Below, piece after piece: positions 13,798 through 25,899 of a DNA stretch of 64,000 nucleotides. Where the stretch lies: contig NC_065533.1 of NCBI RefSeq assembly GCF_020184175.1, forward strand, positions 57,450,351-57,514,350, in the 5' to 3' direction. The number at the start of each line of letters is the position of its first letter. The stretch's first letter is position 1. The DNA comes from Aphis gossypii. Its lineage: Eukaryota > Arthropoda > Insecta > Hemiptera > Aphididae. Position numbers and translations under genes: made by a program. The notes beneath the pieces are model-generated. The model was not told where the DNA came from and searched no databases. It saw only the letters and a program-made list of their open reading frames with translations.

Positions 13798-14819
13798 GTA
13801 AGTTTCGATTTTTCAATAATATAGTATCAAGTAGAATAAAAGATAACAAAATATACTTATCAGTATAATAATATGCTCGTGCTTATCATTATTTAAATAA
13901 TATAAGTTATTAATATGGTATATTAATTATTTCATTATAATGAAAGGTAATATTAAATATTTTGAGCTCACAAAAACATTAACAGTAGTTAAAACAATTT
14001 GTTGTTATAAATTTATATTACAACGGGCGTGGGCGTAGTTTTTTTAAACGAGTTATTATAATATTAAGACATGGGTAACTTTAAAATGTTCCATTGAATG
14101 CGAACAACGAGCACGGATGTAAATTAATTGCAGTAAACTTTTTTTTTATCGGATTTCGTAATTGTGTACCTACTTATATAGTGGAGATAATCATTAGGTG
14201 TGTTGTAGTCTTTTTTAATTAATGTTACTAAAACAATCAATTTATATGCGCAAGTTGTGTTACATATTCTTTTTGTTTATTGTAACTTTTTTAATTCCAT
14301 GACAACCAACTTGGGTATTTCGATGGCATGCTTTCGACATGTTTTTTGCGTTTACTTCGTTCTGTCGTTAAGCTGACTTTGAACATGACGCAAATGCGCT
14401 TTTCTCGACAAAATTTGTAAAAAACTAAAAATAAATCCTTGTATAGTACAATGTTAATTGTTCGAAACTCATGCAAACATTTGTTTCAAACACATTTTCT
14501 CTATATTATCAAATATCATTTATCAACCAAAATGATACTAAAAGATTATTACCATTCTAATTAATAATTAATATTAATAATATTATGTAGTCTATAAATT
14601 GTTCATTGTGTAATCTTATAATTTAGTCTAAATATTTAATACATATTTTCAAATTTTTTTTTATTGATTCGCTGTCACTAGTTGTTTTAAGACGTCAACG
14701 AATTTAATCGTATTATACATTTTAAATGAGCGTACCTCTAATTGAATTTATTTTATCATTACGTTAAGGATGATGTTAGTGATGACGAAAGCGATGACAA
14801 CATAGAAGATATTAATGGC

Positions 14820-17800
14820 ATGAAAATATATTTAAATAATTTAATGAAACAAGTTAACGAAACGGCATTGATTGATATTAGACAAAGCTTTCTGGAATAC
14901 CTTAATGGGAAGATAAAAGAAGATCAATTGCGTGATATTTTGATACCATATGATATAGTTTTATCAAATAAAGACTTCCACCCGATGTTCTCTAAAATAG
15001 ATGTTAAAAAAAATGGCACCGTCAATTTTTTACAATTCGTTACTTATTTAGCGTCAGAATTTGAAATAAAGCGTAAATACAACGCATTTTTATCAAACGA
15101 TGACACAGAACTATCAAAATTGAAGCCCAAATTACTACCGAATAAATTGATCGAATACGGAGGAACAGACATAATTCAATACGTAGATATAGCGTTCTTT
15201 CCGAAAAAAATAAAACAATCTCAAAAAGAACCCGACGAGCCTGAATACATAGCTGCCAGTAAATCGGGGAAAATTGTTCGTTACAAAGCAGACATGCAAT
15301 GGAAAAATACATACCAAGCCGTTCCGGTAATATAATAAATAAATATATTCACTTGTATATGCAAATACATAGACGAAAATTATAGGTAGTTGGTGTACAG
15401 CTAACGAATCGAGATAAATGCGTACAGTGAACAGGCTCGTTATCGTTTTACATTGCCACGATTAAAAATATAACTATTCGTTTTAATAATTAATAATTTA
15501 TACTAATACTACTATTTATGAAATTGAACACTGTTCACAATGCAACAAGGGCTCTAAATTATTTTTATTTTTATGTTGTACTACAAAATCGATTATTATA
15601 ATACGTACCATCATATCGATCGCCTTAAAAACCTTTTCTTCTTCTTATAATACATTTATATGAATTAATCATTTTACATTTAAGCATTATGAAGTACCAA
15701 ACATATTATACAAAAATTCAAGTATTTTTTGAGTTAATAACTAATAACCTTTTAAAAAAAGATAAGCAAGTGACTACCGCTTTGCTGTACATTAGGTGTC
15801 CTAATAACCTAACCTAACTAGGTCACTATTATGGGCATGTAAAATTTGAATTTTTAATTCAATGATATAACATTGTAATATTGTATACGAAAATGACTCT
15901 GAACAGAGACAATCTGATAGAGTGATAGCCTGTATCAAAAATCATATTTTATAATATGTGTTTTTTTTTTTTTTTAATATAGATATTAAAGTAATTTATT
16001 TTACTTTTAAAATTAAATACTACGGTAAGTTGATAAAATTTTTTCGGAAAATATTGTATTTATAATATTAAGTTTAAGTACCTATTTAATTATTATAATA
16101 ATATATGTTTTTTCTATATTATTATAATATCAAGTTATACAATTTAAAATTTAAAAACATCTTTCTGCAACTTACTTAAAACAGTAACATAAATAGATTC
16201 ATAGTATAAATAGATAATATCTTAAAATACATCGAAAAAATCGTTGGTATAGTAAAATTCATACTAATATAATATTAGAAACAATTTTAAGTTTTCACGA
16301 AAAATGTTTTTAAATCATAGCAAAATAATTGGCATCGCTATTTTAAATAATTTCGTCTAAATTGTAACTTCAAACTGGTTATATTTTTAATGTTTTTAAA
16401 TAGATATAAGAACAACTTATGTGAGATCTTTTATTACATTTTAAAAAATTCTGACACTGCAGCGAATAATTTTTATAGACATTCAGAAAAAAAAACTTAA
16501 CAAAAATAGTGAAATTTTATCTAGCTCACAAAGAGTTAACAATTTACGAAAATATTATTATATAATTAAAATGATGATAAAAATATTTAGAAAAATATCA
16601 ATATCTAATTTTACTTTTGCGGATGATATCCTATGTCCAAAAAAATCAACTTCAAATGTTCATAAAAAATTTATTTGACTTGCCAGCAGAATTTGTTTTA
16701 TACGTACGTTAAAATATTAATATAGTGAACATTGTATTAAATTTTTAAATCTTGGATAAAAAAATAAAAGTTTTTATGAATTTCTAAGTACAAAATAATT
16801 TGTTAATTTTCGAGATGTTGGCAAATCCTATCATATCCTATACCTAGAATTCTGACTTAAAACGATAATAAAAATATATTGTAACTATATAGATTTTCAA
16901 TACTTTTTAATTGAAAAATAAACGACATACAAAGAGCATTTCTACTCGAAGAATAATTTTTAATCGAAAAATTAGAAAATTTTCGATTTAGTTAAAAATT
17001 GTTTTTAAGTAAAAAATTCTCGTCTTACCGTAATTCTTTTTCCCCGATTATTAGGAATTAAAAAAAAAAAAAAGCAAAGGCATTTTATCGATCACTAGTC
17101 GTGTGTAGGTACATTGTAGTATCACTGTACATAGTGTGTGTAGTGTATGCGCGTGTAATCGCTCCGCTCAAAATCTAAGATAAAAATTTAAAAAAAAAAC
17201 AAAAGTGAATTCGAGAAAAATATTTTTGATTCAAACCGACTATGAAATCGCGCGACAAACTTTAATCAATAACAGTACAGTTTAATTTTCTGTATCACAC
17301 AGACCGTAATGCCGGCCGACGTCAACGGTTTGGTGGCGATGCCCGAGTTCGGCGTCATCTGCCTGTCGGTGTTGGGCGGCCAGCTGCTGTTCTACGACAT
17401 GTCGTCCGGCCAGTTCAAGCTGTGCCTGATCATCGACCTGTGGGGGTGCACGATCGCCACTTATCTGGCGCACGCGTACGCGTTCTGCGACCGGCAGAAA
17501 ATCGGGTCGTCGAAGATCGCGGTCGGTGACCAGCACGGCACCGTGAACGTGCTCGAGTTCATATCGTCCGACAAGTGGAACCCGTTCAAGGACAAGTCGG
17601 GCGACGCGGACGAGACGCCCACGTACTACTTCGAGCGGTTGGCCGACCAGACGCCGACCGCGCCGACCGCCACCAAGCCGCCGTCGGCCAAGCGGCCGCC
17701 GCCGATCCGCGCTTACCCGTACCACAAGCTGCACAACGACCGGCCGGTCGAGCAGATCGTGTTCTTCAACGCCGGCCGGTCGTTCGCGTCCGTGTCGCTG

Positions 17801-20800
17801 TCCAACCACACGGCCATGGCCCAGTGTCACATGATCAACCAGCCCGACCACTGCGAGCTCCGCGGCTCGTCGCCCGCCCCGTCCGCCGGCGTCCCGTCCG
17901 TCCGGTACACGGCCAACCCGACGGGGTTCGCGTGCGTGTGCGCCGTCGGCGACGCCCAGCTGGCCACCGGCAGCCCGGACCGGGCCGTGAGGCTGTGGAA
18001 CGTGGCCGTCGACCGGCCGCCGGGCCCGGTGGACTGCACCACGCTGCTGGGCCACGGCTGGGGCGTGAAGCGCGTGTCCCACAACACGGTCAACGGGCAC
18101 CTGTACTCCGTGTCCACGGACGCCGTGGTCAAGGTGTGGGACCTGCGCCGGGCCACGTGCCTGCTGACGTTCGACGGGCTGACGGTGGCCGCGGAGCCCG
18201 ACAACAGCCAACTGTGGCCGTTCGCCGTCATGCACTTCAACTGGTCCGAGCAGACCATCGTGTGCGTGGCCAACGATTCCGGGTCGTTCATGACGGTCGA
18301 GTGCACCAAACCGGCGGTCACCGACCAGGACGTGTCCCGACTGCACGACGACAAGTCGCACGAGACGCCCGTCGTCAAGACGCTGTACAACGCGCTGTAC
18401 CGCGTGCTGATATCCACGTCCGCCGCCGACTCGTCCATATCCGTGTGGAACCTGCGCACCGGCCGTGTGATCATCAAATGGTCCATGGCGCACACCGAGG
18501 AGGTGTACTGCGAGGTCCTGCCCGTCGAGATCACCGCCGCCAACTTCGACCCGTCCGGCGGTCTGCTCGTCACCGGCGCCGTGAACGGCAGTGTTCACAT
18601 GTGGGACCCCAACACCGGCGTGTGTCTGAACCGACTGCGGATCCCGTCCGGCGGCCGGATATCCGAAGTCTTCTGGTTGCCCAATAAGGTCGGGTACATC
18701 GTTATTATAATATATAGGTACCGTCATAGCAATATAATATAAACGTTGCGCGGCCTATAGTTTCCGCAAAGGTTAGGTCATTTATAATATGTTCACGATT
18801 GTTGTTAGGTATATTGATGAACAGCTTGCGAGAGAGAGTAGATTTTTCGAAATGATGTAAACTTTACTTGTAAATAATAATCGGTGCAACCCATTTATCG
18901 TAGTCCATATATGTATGTGCCCGATTTAAACAAAGTGAAAATCGTACAACGTTTCAATTTATTGAGTATAATTATATAAAATTTAAAATATATTGTCGTT
19001 GTCGTGCTAATCGAAAATCGAAAATCCCAAACGATAAAAATATGTATCAAAATACATTTGTTAATAATATTTTGTGAGTCAATTGCGTCAGTACGTGAGC
19101 AGTGAGTAGTATTATATACTATAAAATTTAATATAACCATTTCATTATTTTAAATATCAATTGAATAGAACTTTTAATTCTGGAGATTTGTTGGCGTTGT
19201 GTAAAAAATGAAATTGTAATGCATATGTTAAAAAACCAATAATTCAAAAACAAAGTTAGCCGAAATTAAAGTACCTATAACATTTAAACAGAGTAGAAGG
19301 TACTTAAACAATTACTTATATATTACGAAGAATCGATTTATAATAAATTTATTATTATTGTACCTAATTCATTTTTGTATTACTGATATTCTTATAATTG
19401 ACTAATGTGTTTTATTTATTTTGATTTTATTTAAAAATCTAACAATTTGACATTCATAAATTAATATACTCTTAATAATATATAATATATATACGTGTGT
19501 AGTATTGTAATAGTGTTTTTGACATCCTTATTATTCATAACATATATAATACATATAATGTAGTATATAATATATAATTTATAAATAATTGTATTTTATA
19601 TAATTTTGTTCACATTCCATGACCACAGATATTGGTGACCGGTTTAGATCATCGGGTGACCGAATTCAACAATCCACTGTTACTGTCCAAAGGTAAAGTG
19701 TGGCTGTCCAACCACGACGAACCGGTGTTAAGCGCGTGCGTTAAGCTGCCGTCGCTTTTTGTAACTACGACCCAGGCGGGCGTGATGGGTTTCTGGAGAC
19801 TGGAGACGGGACAACTGACCAAAAAATACAAGGCCCGTATGAGACCGGACACCCGGAAGTCCAAGAACTCGTCGTCTGCAACGAGCAAAAGCCAGTTGAC
19901 ATCCACGATGGTGAGCAAGAGCCAGATAAGTACCTTATCGTACGTTGCTAGTCGAATTGGAGACACTGGTGAAACCAGGGAGGAGAAGCTCAAGAGGTTG
20001 GATATCAAGCACACGCCCCGTGAGCATTATGCGGCAGTCGCCACACACTTTCTGCGGGCCCGGCCAGAAGGATCAAACATCGGGACCCTACTCATAGCCA
20101 CGCGTAATGGCGTGGTGCAGATTTGGTGCACGTACAAAGTTCCAAAGTACATTAGCCAGTTCGTAGCCATTCACATCCCTGACGATTATGTCACGTCGAT
20201 GGTGTCAGACCCTAAGAGCGAATATTTGATCATGAGCTTTGAAAGCGGCTACATCAAGACGTGGTTGGTGACCAACTTCGGGCAGCCGAGACACACGATC
20301 TACAACGTGGACATGCCGTCGCTTAGGTTACGTTTCCCGTTCTTGATAATTATATTTTTCATGGGCCGAGCCGAGCGTGCCGCCTCGAAGAACATGAATG
20401 GCCCGCTGTTGGTCAGTGCTTACAGGGCACACTTACAGCGCATCAATCACGTCGAATTTATCGAAAAACTGGAGCTAGTAGTCACTAGCAGTGTGGACAA
20501 AATGATCCGTATCTGGACGTTGGCCGGTCATTACGTTGGAACTTTGGGTAAATGCATCATCACGGTCCGTCATAGGATATGATAAGTACTGTAACGTGAT
20601 AAGGGAAGGGACAACTTAAATATTAGATATCCATAAAAGATAGTTGGATTATATATTATATATAGATATTAGATATATAGATATATAGTACTGTGATTAA
20701 GGGTTGGAACATAATAGAATCTTATATTTATTTTAATAACGAGGACTCAGTTTCAGTTACGAGTATCATTATTGCGTTTGTTCTCTACAATCGACTTATA

Positions 20801-23800
20801 AACAATATATTAGATATCTATACTCATACAATACCTATATTGAATAAGTTTTTTATTAGGTGGGTGTGTTGTATATACTATTTTCAAAACATTTAAGTTT
20901 TAATAAGCTATTGCCTATTTATAGTATATACCGTATTCCTAATAGTAAAATACATTTATTTAATTTGTAATTTACCTATACCTATTTAGTAATAAAAGCT
21001 CATTGAATTTTTCGAATTTATTTTTAAAAAGTATTTAAGATAAATTATGCATATTTTTATTTATTATTTATTAATTCAATTCATTTCGAATACGGTTTTT
21101 TAATAATTCAATTCATAATTTTAAATATCACTACAACTTTCTTTGAGGGTGTTGAATAAAGTTTCAAAAAAGTTTACAAAATAGTAGGTAGGTACTTAGT
21201 TAAAAATAATTATTAATTATAATACTTTGATATACTATATAAATATCTACTACTTACCTAATTACCTATATAAAAACTCGTTTGTTATAAAACCTAACTT
21301 ATAAATTAATAATTACCTATTACCTATAACCTATTTAGTTATTTACTAGCTAAGTTAATATTAATATAGGTATTTAAATTTAAAATTAAAATAATAACCG
21401 TTTGTTAATAAAAGTGTAATAATTTGGATTAATTAATTTGTCATGTAAATACTTATACTGGCTACTACGGTTCATCATCGTGTTAAATGTAAATCATTAT
21501 ATTAAATTCATCATATAACACAGCCACACAGGATTGGCGAACCTTTCCTTTATTTTCTTTGTGTGTCAACTAATTTAATGACCCTTTTTTTAATTGAAAA
21601 TTCCTACATCCATCACTTAAACGATAAAAAACAAACCTTGCGTGCGTCACTTTAATATCATACACGTGTCACGTGTGTCATAGGTTCACCATCACTGACT
21701 TAATATTTTTGATACTTTTCAAAAATATTATTTGTTCAAAATTAGTATCAGTATATTATTAAAGTACAGTGGAACCTCAATAAGTCGAAATTCAAGGGAA
21801 ATGCAATTTTTTTTCGAATTACCAAGGTTTTCTTTCAAGGTAATCTATATTAAAGTATTTAATATTTAGATTTAGGTATATAAATTAAGTAAAAAAAAAA
21901 GTATTTGAAAACATATTTAATACAGAAACATTTAAAATATTATCGGCTACCTACAATGTTCTCAAAAATGCACTGTTGCATAGTATTTAATAAAATATTT
22001 AAACAATTATATAAATACTTAGTAGTTAGAAGTCTTCGCCAACGATCATCATACCACGTTGAATACATCAGTTCTCATCCGATCACAGTTAAGCAACTTG
22101 GTGTGTAGTTAGTGGATGAGTGACCGTAAGGAAGCCTTACGTGTCATTAGCTATTCATTCAATGGAGCACGTAGTGATTCCTTCCAGTGACCCAACCAAG
22201 TATTGAAGATTCACGTAATTTTTTATAGATGTTTGAGTATTTTTTTTAAATATTAATTTTCAATCTATTAATTTTAAATCATTGTCTACTTTTTTTTTAA
22301 ATAATATCTATAATAATCAATACTCTTTATTTTAATAATATCACCTAATGTTTCGACAATTTTAGTATTAATGATTACAAATATATGTAAATAATTATAA
22401 ATAATATTGTACATTAATTAAATTAAAATATAATTATAACTTATTAGTAGGCCTGAGGCCGTAGACCTATACATAAAACACAACCCACATCGTGATTTTT
22501 AATTATTATAATATAATATATTATGTAAATATTTTATGCGTTAGTTTGTATTAGTGTGCATAATATTTAATAAGGTGACATAGTGCCTTTAAAAAGAAGT
22601 TCATATTATTAAATATGAAAGGAGGGAATTAGCGAACTAAGTAATTGAGTTTAAAGCTGAAAAGAACTAGGATAAAATATTTATTATTTCATTAAATATT
22701 GTACCTATTAAATACTTGAATTTTATCAAGGATAGTTTTTTTTTTTGTATATTAGTACACTAGCTCAGATAAAAATGTTTTATAATTTTTGAAAAATGAC
22801 TACCCATAGGTGTAATGAAATCGGGTAGGTATATATAATTTGGAACCAATACATTAATTAATTCATTACCTATGTTATGAGTGTTGTGAGTTTATGACTT
22901 ATGAATATACGAGTAGAATCTTTTATATTCACTCAATGTATTGATTAATAAATTGTTCATTATATTATGACGATATTTATAATCATTTTAAAAAGTTTTT
23001 TATAATAGAATGCTACTTATATGGTTTTCTTAAAATTATGACAAAAAACACTAAAATCTATTATAACTATAAACTTAATGATATTATTGTATTAACTATA
23101 AGGTACACATTTTTATTTATTCTTAAATAGTACCTAATTAACTAATATAGTTAATAAATACACAAAATATCATTGTAATTGAATATTATTTTATAATTAA
23201 TGAAATCATATGATTAATAAAATAATATAATATATTATAAAATATACTGAATAGTCAATACTATATTCATTTTTTTCTTTAGCATTGCAATAATTTAATT
23301 ATTTTAATTAATTATAAAAATAAAAAATGTATAATACAATAATTATACAAAAATATATTTGGCTATAAACTATTATTTATTTTATATTTGCACAATAAAA
23401 AAAAATAAATAATAAAAGAATCTTTTATTGTAAAATTCTTTAATTTCAAGCCCGAGATGTTAAAATTAAAAAATTATTCAGTATTCCTATAATGTATAAA
23501 TTACAATATAATTTATGTATTATTGTGATTTATTTAAATTTTTTAGGAACATATTTTTAACTTTATAAAATGCTTGTATATAAAAATAAATAAATAAAAA
23601 TATCAATAAATAGTTACCACAAAAAGAGCTAAAATATTTTGAAATTCATATCATGTTTATTAAATTATAACACAAATGATGCAAGTTTGTTGGTCCAAAT
23701 CTGGTTTTGCATAATATTATAAAGAGAATTCCTCCAATTAATTGAAATATACTGTACATTTTTTATTTTTATTTTACCCACTACTTCCCCACACTCTTAA

Positions 23801-24631
23801 AAAAACTATTTACTTTATAACATTTGTTACTAAAAACCACTCTCAAAGTTAAAATAATTTTTACTGTATCGAAAGATAATATGGACACAAAACACATAAC
23901 TATATAAAACAAATATATTATTCATCATCATTCAACTCAGCAATATCACCAATATGTAAATAGACACTCTTGATTGAAAAAAAAATGTGTTGTGCATACT
24001 TAAAATAGATACCTATATTAAATTACACACCAAAATACATTAAACATTAGACATTTTTTAAATCGGTGATATTTATGGTCCAAAGTTTTCGTTAATTTTC
24101 AGTTGCGTAAATCGAACCAAAAAATATTTCTGGGTTACAGAGTATATAAATATTAAATAAATAAATGATTATATTGCATTTTTAGGAATGATATGGCCAA
24201 ACATACCAAGAACCCGTCCGGTAAATATTCTACAGTTTAAGATTCCTGCGGATATTCAAAGGCAAGCGTCATTCACTACGATTCAAGTTTTGAAAGATGG
24301 CGTTAATTCAAGTTTACGGTCACCAGCAATATGGGACAAACTAGAATTGTTAAGACAGCAACGTGATACACGTGGCAAAAAAGGCAAGAGGAAACTACAC
24401 GACGAAAAATGCCCAGATCTACCTTTACACGACGTACACAAGGGATATTTGAAAGCTAAAACTGCACCGATTATACGCCCAGTAGTAATAAAGATAGACG
24501 AATCAAAGCCTAGAATAAAGATTCATAAGCATGTCCCTTTGTGCGATCTCGATGATATTCCTCGAATACCTAAGTTGGAGAAAACAAAAGAAGAATCCGC
24601 TCCTAGAGCAAAACTTATTCTTTTCAAATAA
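14820..24631 (+). CDS. EF-hand/WD40-repeat protein, WDR49/WDR64/EFCAB8 (fly WDY) family
   Basis: Four coding exons: 14820-15326, 17303-18688, 19629-20547 and 24186-24631. All introns are GT-AG; phases are 0, 0 and 1, and every junction restores family-like sequence (for example FWLPNK|ILVTG and YVGTLG|MIWP). From the first in-frame ATG (14820) the product is 1085 residues, close to mammalian WDR64. The frame is open further upstream to TAA 14739 without an ATG, so an extra 5' coding exon spliced near 14769 is possible. A degenerate EF-hand loop DVKKNGTVNFLQ lies at residues 61-72. WD motifs include RLWNV (~399), KVWDLR (~446), SVWNLR (~549), HMWDPN (~601), GFWRL (~685), QIWCT and RIWTLAG (near 925). 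The conserved LRFPFL...GRAER linker precedes the last blade, followed by a basic C-terminal tail. Family members are mostly linked to testis or cilia; the function here is inferred. No stop or frameshift is seen. Confidence 0.9.
15327..17302 (+). other. Intron 1 of the WD40 gene, carrying repeat DNA
   Basis: Phase-0 intron (CCG|gtaata ... cacag|ACC). From about 15761 to 16850 it contains a repeat copy starting 'gcaagtgactaccgc' and related to the copies at 30552-31530, 40998-41500 and 46480 onwards (shared words such as 'attaaagtaatttatttta' and 'ttcggaaaatattg'). No gene is seen inside it. Confidence 0.75.
17303..18688 (+). other. GC-rich second coding exon of the WD40 gene
   Basis: This exon encodes residues 170-631 and most of the first WD40 propeller. 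It is far richer in G+C than the rest of the window: by hand count 49 of 60 bases at 17641-17700, against 18 of 60 at 14941-15000 in the preceding exon of the same gene. Nearly all third positions are G or C, which leaves the opposite strand and another frame open for hundreds of codons; I treat those as shadows. The composition shift starts and ends close to the exon edges. Confidence 0.85.
18689..19628 (+). other. Intron 2 of the WD40 gene
   Basis: 940 bp, phase 0 (AATAAG|gtcggg ... accacag|ATATTG). AT-rich after the first about 60 bases. I see no repeat copy, RNA gene or exon in it. Confidence 0.7.
21529..21697. mobile_element. Short hAT-like MITE remnant
   Basis: Left end CAGGATTGGCGAACCTTTCC; the right end reads, reverse-complemented, CAGTGATGGTGAACCTATGA. 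CAG-starting TIRs of this kind are typical of hAT derivatives. A clear 8-bp target duplication is not preserved. It is 169 bp and non-coding. Confidence 0.5.
21770..21860. mobile_element. Possible pogo/Tigger-type transposon end
   Basis: The string CAGTGGAACCTCAATAAGTC resembles the terminal inverted repeats of pogo-like elements (CAGT-GAACCTCGATA). I could not place the matching end, so it is only a fragment. Confidence 0.35.
22038..22152 (+). pseudogene. 5S rRNA-derived sequence (pseudogene or 5S-SINE head)
   Basis: Recognisable 5S rRNA from the 5' GCCAACGATC through ATACCACGTTGAATACATC, GTTCTCATCCGATCAC, GTTAAGCAAC and GGATGAGTGACCG to a degraded 3' end near GTCATTAGCT. Compared with insect 5S rRNA there is an extra CAT near base 10, a loss after GATCAC, and missing bases in the GTTAGTACTTGGATG region, so a functional rRNA is unlikely. 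It lies inside a protein-gene intron, on the same strand. The following about 60 bases could be the body of a 5S-derived SINE, which I cannot confirm without a second copy. Confidence 0.75.
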
Positions 24632-24694
24632 TAATTTTATATATTTATTTATTTATTATTAATATACAGCAAACGGACTTTAAAATATTTCTAG

Positions 24695-24718
24695 AATAAA
24701 ATTATTATTAAAAATAAA
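24695..24718 (+). terminator. Candidate poly(A) signals of the WD40 gene
   Basis: AATAAA occurs at 24695 and again at 24713, 64 and 82 bases after the stop codon (24629-24631). The spacing is reasonable for a 3' end. Confidence 0.45.
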
Positions 24719-25183
24719 ATAATTAACAATAAAGTAAAAAAATAGCTTAATTGTGTTTAAGTTTAGATAACTAAGAACTCTGAAAATTAAGATTATATTT
24801 AATATAGGTATTTAATTGTATGTCGTATGAAATTTTTATCTATTAAAATTTTTATTAAAGATGGTTAGGTTAGGTACTTATTAAGTAGATAGTGAAGTGA
24901 ATGATGATTTAATTGAACCAAATAAGTTTGAATGTAAGAGACTATGAGACATATAAATTAAGTTGAAATTCGAAAATTATAAATAAATATAATTTATTAT
25001 ACCTATCATTAATATACAATTATACAAATTGTATTATCTATTGTACATCTAGAGGCTAGAATCTAGACTTAAACTTCGCCGGCCCTTTAGGGCATACGAA
25101 GCAGAAAACCCTGGGCTTAAATACGCCACTGGGGCACTAAGCCCATTTGTGTAGGTACAGTGTAAAATAATAATATTCATAAC
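24719..25183. other. Intergenic stretch with a transposon end
   Basis: Mostly AT-rich. At about 25070-25130 a G/C-richer block ends GGGCTTAAATACGCCACTG, whose reverse complement starts CAGTGGCGTATTTAAGC, a hAT-like terminus. The other end was not identified. Confidence 0.4.
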
Positions 25184-25765
25184 TAGAGCGCAAATTTATA
25201 TGCATTAAAAACCAACCAAATAAGAGCTAAAAAATACTAAAATGTTAAAATATGCATAAAAAATTAGTAAAAAATATTATTTATTGAACAATAGAGAAAT
25301 AATGTCAATGTTCAATCATGGTCGTAACCGATATTTTCGTTTTTCTTACCTTAGTTACGTATTTTATTTCTCCGATTATTGATCTAAGCCCTAAGGCAAT
25401 ATTTGGGAAAAACATTTATTGAATTTATTCCTACAATAAACCTAATAATTTATTTTGATATTAATCGAAACTTTAATGTACAATATTTTTTTTTATATTA
25501 ATAGTATCTATTTAAAAAATATCTAAGAAAACAAAAAAAAAAAACATTGAAATTGGTATGCCCTAAAAGATGAAATATGCAATTAAAATTGTAAAATAAG
25601 TCCTTAAAATAGAAACAATATGTCAAAATATGCAAAAATATGCATTAAAAAAGTTTCATTTTCTAAATCGATGTGTCAATGAAACAAATTTTGTGCTCAC
25701 ATAGCATATCATACGATCGACCAAAATAAAATATATGCATAATATGCATACAAATCCGCGTTTTA
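25184..25765. mobile_element. Non-autonomous hAT-like transposon, uninterrupted copy
   Basis: Left end TAGAGCGCAAATTTATATGC; the right end is ATACAAATCCGCGTTTTA, giving imperfect inverted repeats. Flanks TTCATAAC and TTCATTAC form a near-perfect 8-bp target duplication. The interior matches the element at 9090-10197 on both sides of the MITE nested there. No transposase frame. Confidence 0.7.
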
Positions 25766-25899
25766 TTCATTACGATTATATGACTTCTACGGTTATTTAT
25801 AATCCGAATGGTCGAGTGGCAAAAGTGTGTGTTTGTATAGGTACCCAATATAATACAATATAATATTAATTTAAACTCAAGACTGCCCCGAGTGCAAAC

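Larger units (their letters stand above)
20548..24185 (+). other. Intron 3 of the WD40 gene
   Basis: 3638 bp, phase 1 (TTGG|gtaaat ... tttttag|GAATG). It holds a short hAT-like MITE (21529-21697), a pogo-type transposon end (about 21770) and a 5S-rRNA-like sequence (22038-22152). The rest is AT-rich with many TACCTA words and no gene. Confidence 0.7.

Noticed and set aside
15800..15820. Telomere-like CCTAA repeats
   Set aside because: Only about three imperfect units inside an interspersed repeat whose other copies lack them; not a telomeric tract.
17575..18687. 370-codon plus-strand frame overlapping the WD40 exon
   Set aside because: Arg/Ala/Gly-rich shadow produced by the same GC bias; the other frame has conserved WD motifs.
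17282..18727. 481-codon minus-strand open frame opposite the WD40 exon
   Set aside because: It mirrors a GC-rich coding exon with G/C third positions, is Arg/Gly/Val/His-rich without domain motifs, and the sense frame has clear WD repeats and splice sites.
22038..22152. Functional 5S rRNA gene
   Set aside because: Indels in conserved internal regions and no T-run terminator at the expected 3' end.
25800..25845. tRNA-Ser/Leu-like start (TGGTCGAGTGG)
   Set aside because: Only an A-box-like string; no B-box, anticodon stem or acceptor pairing follows.
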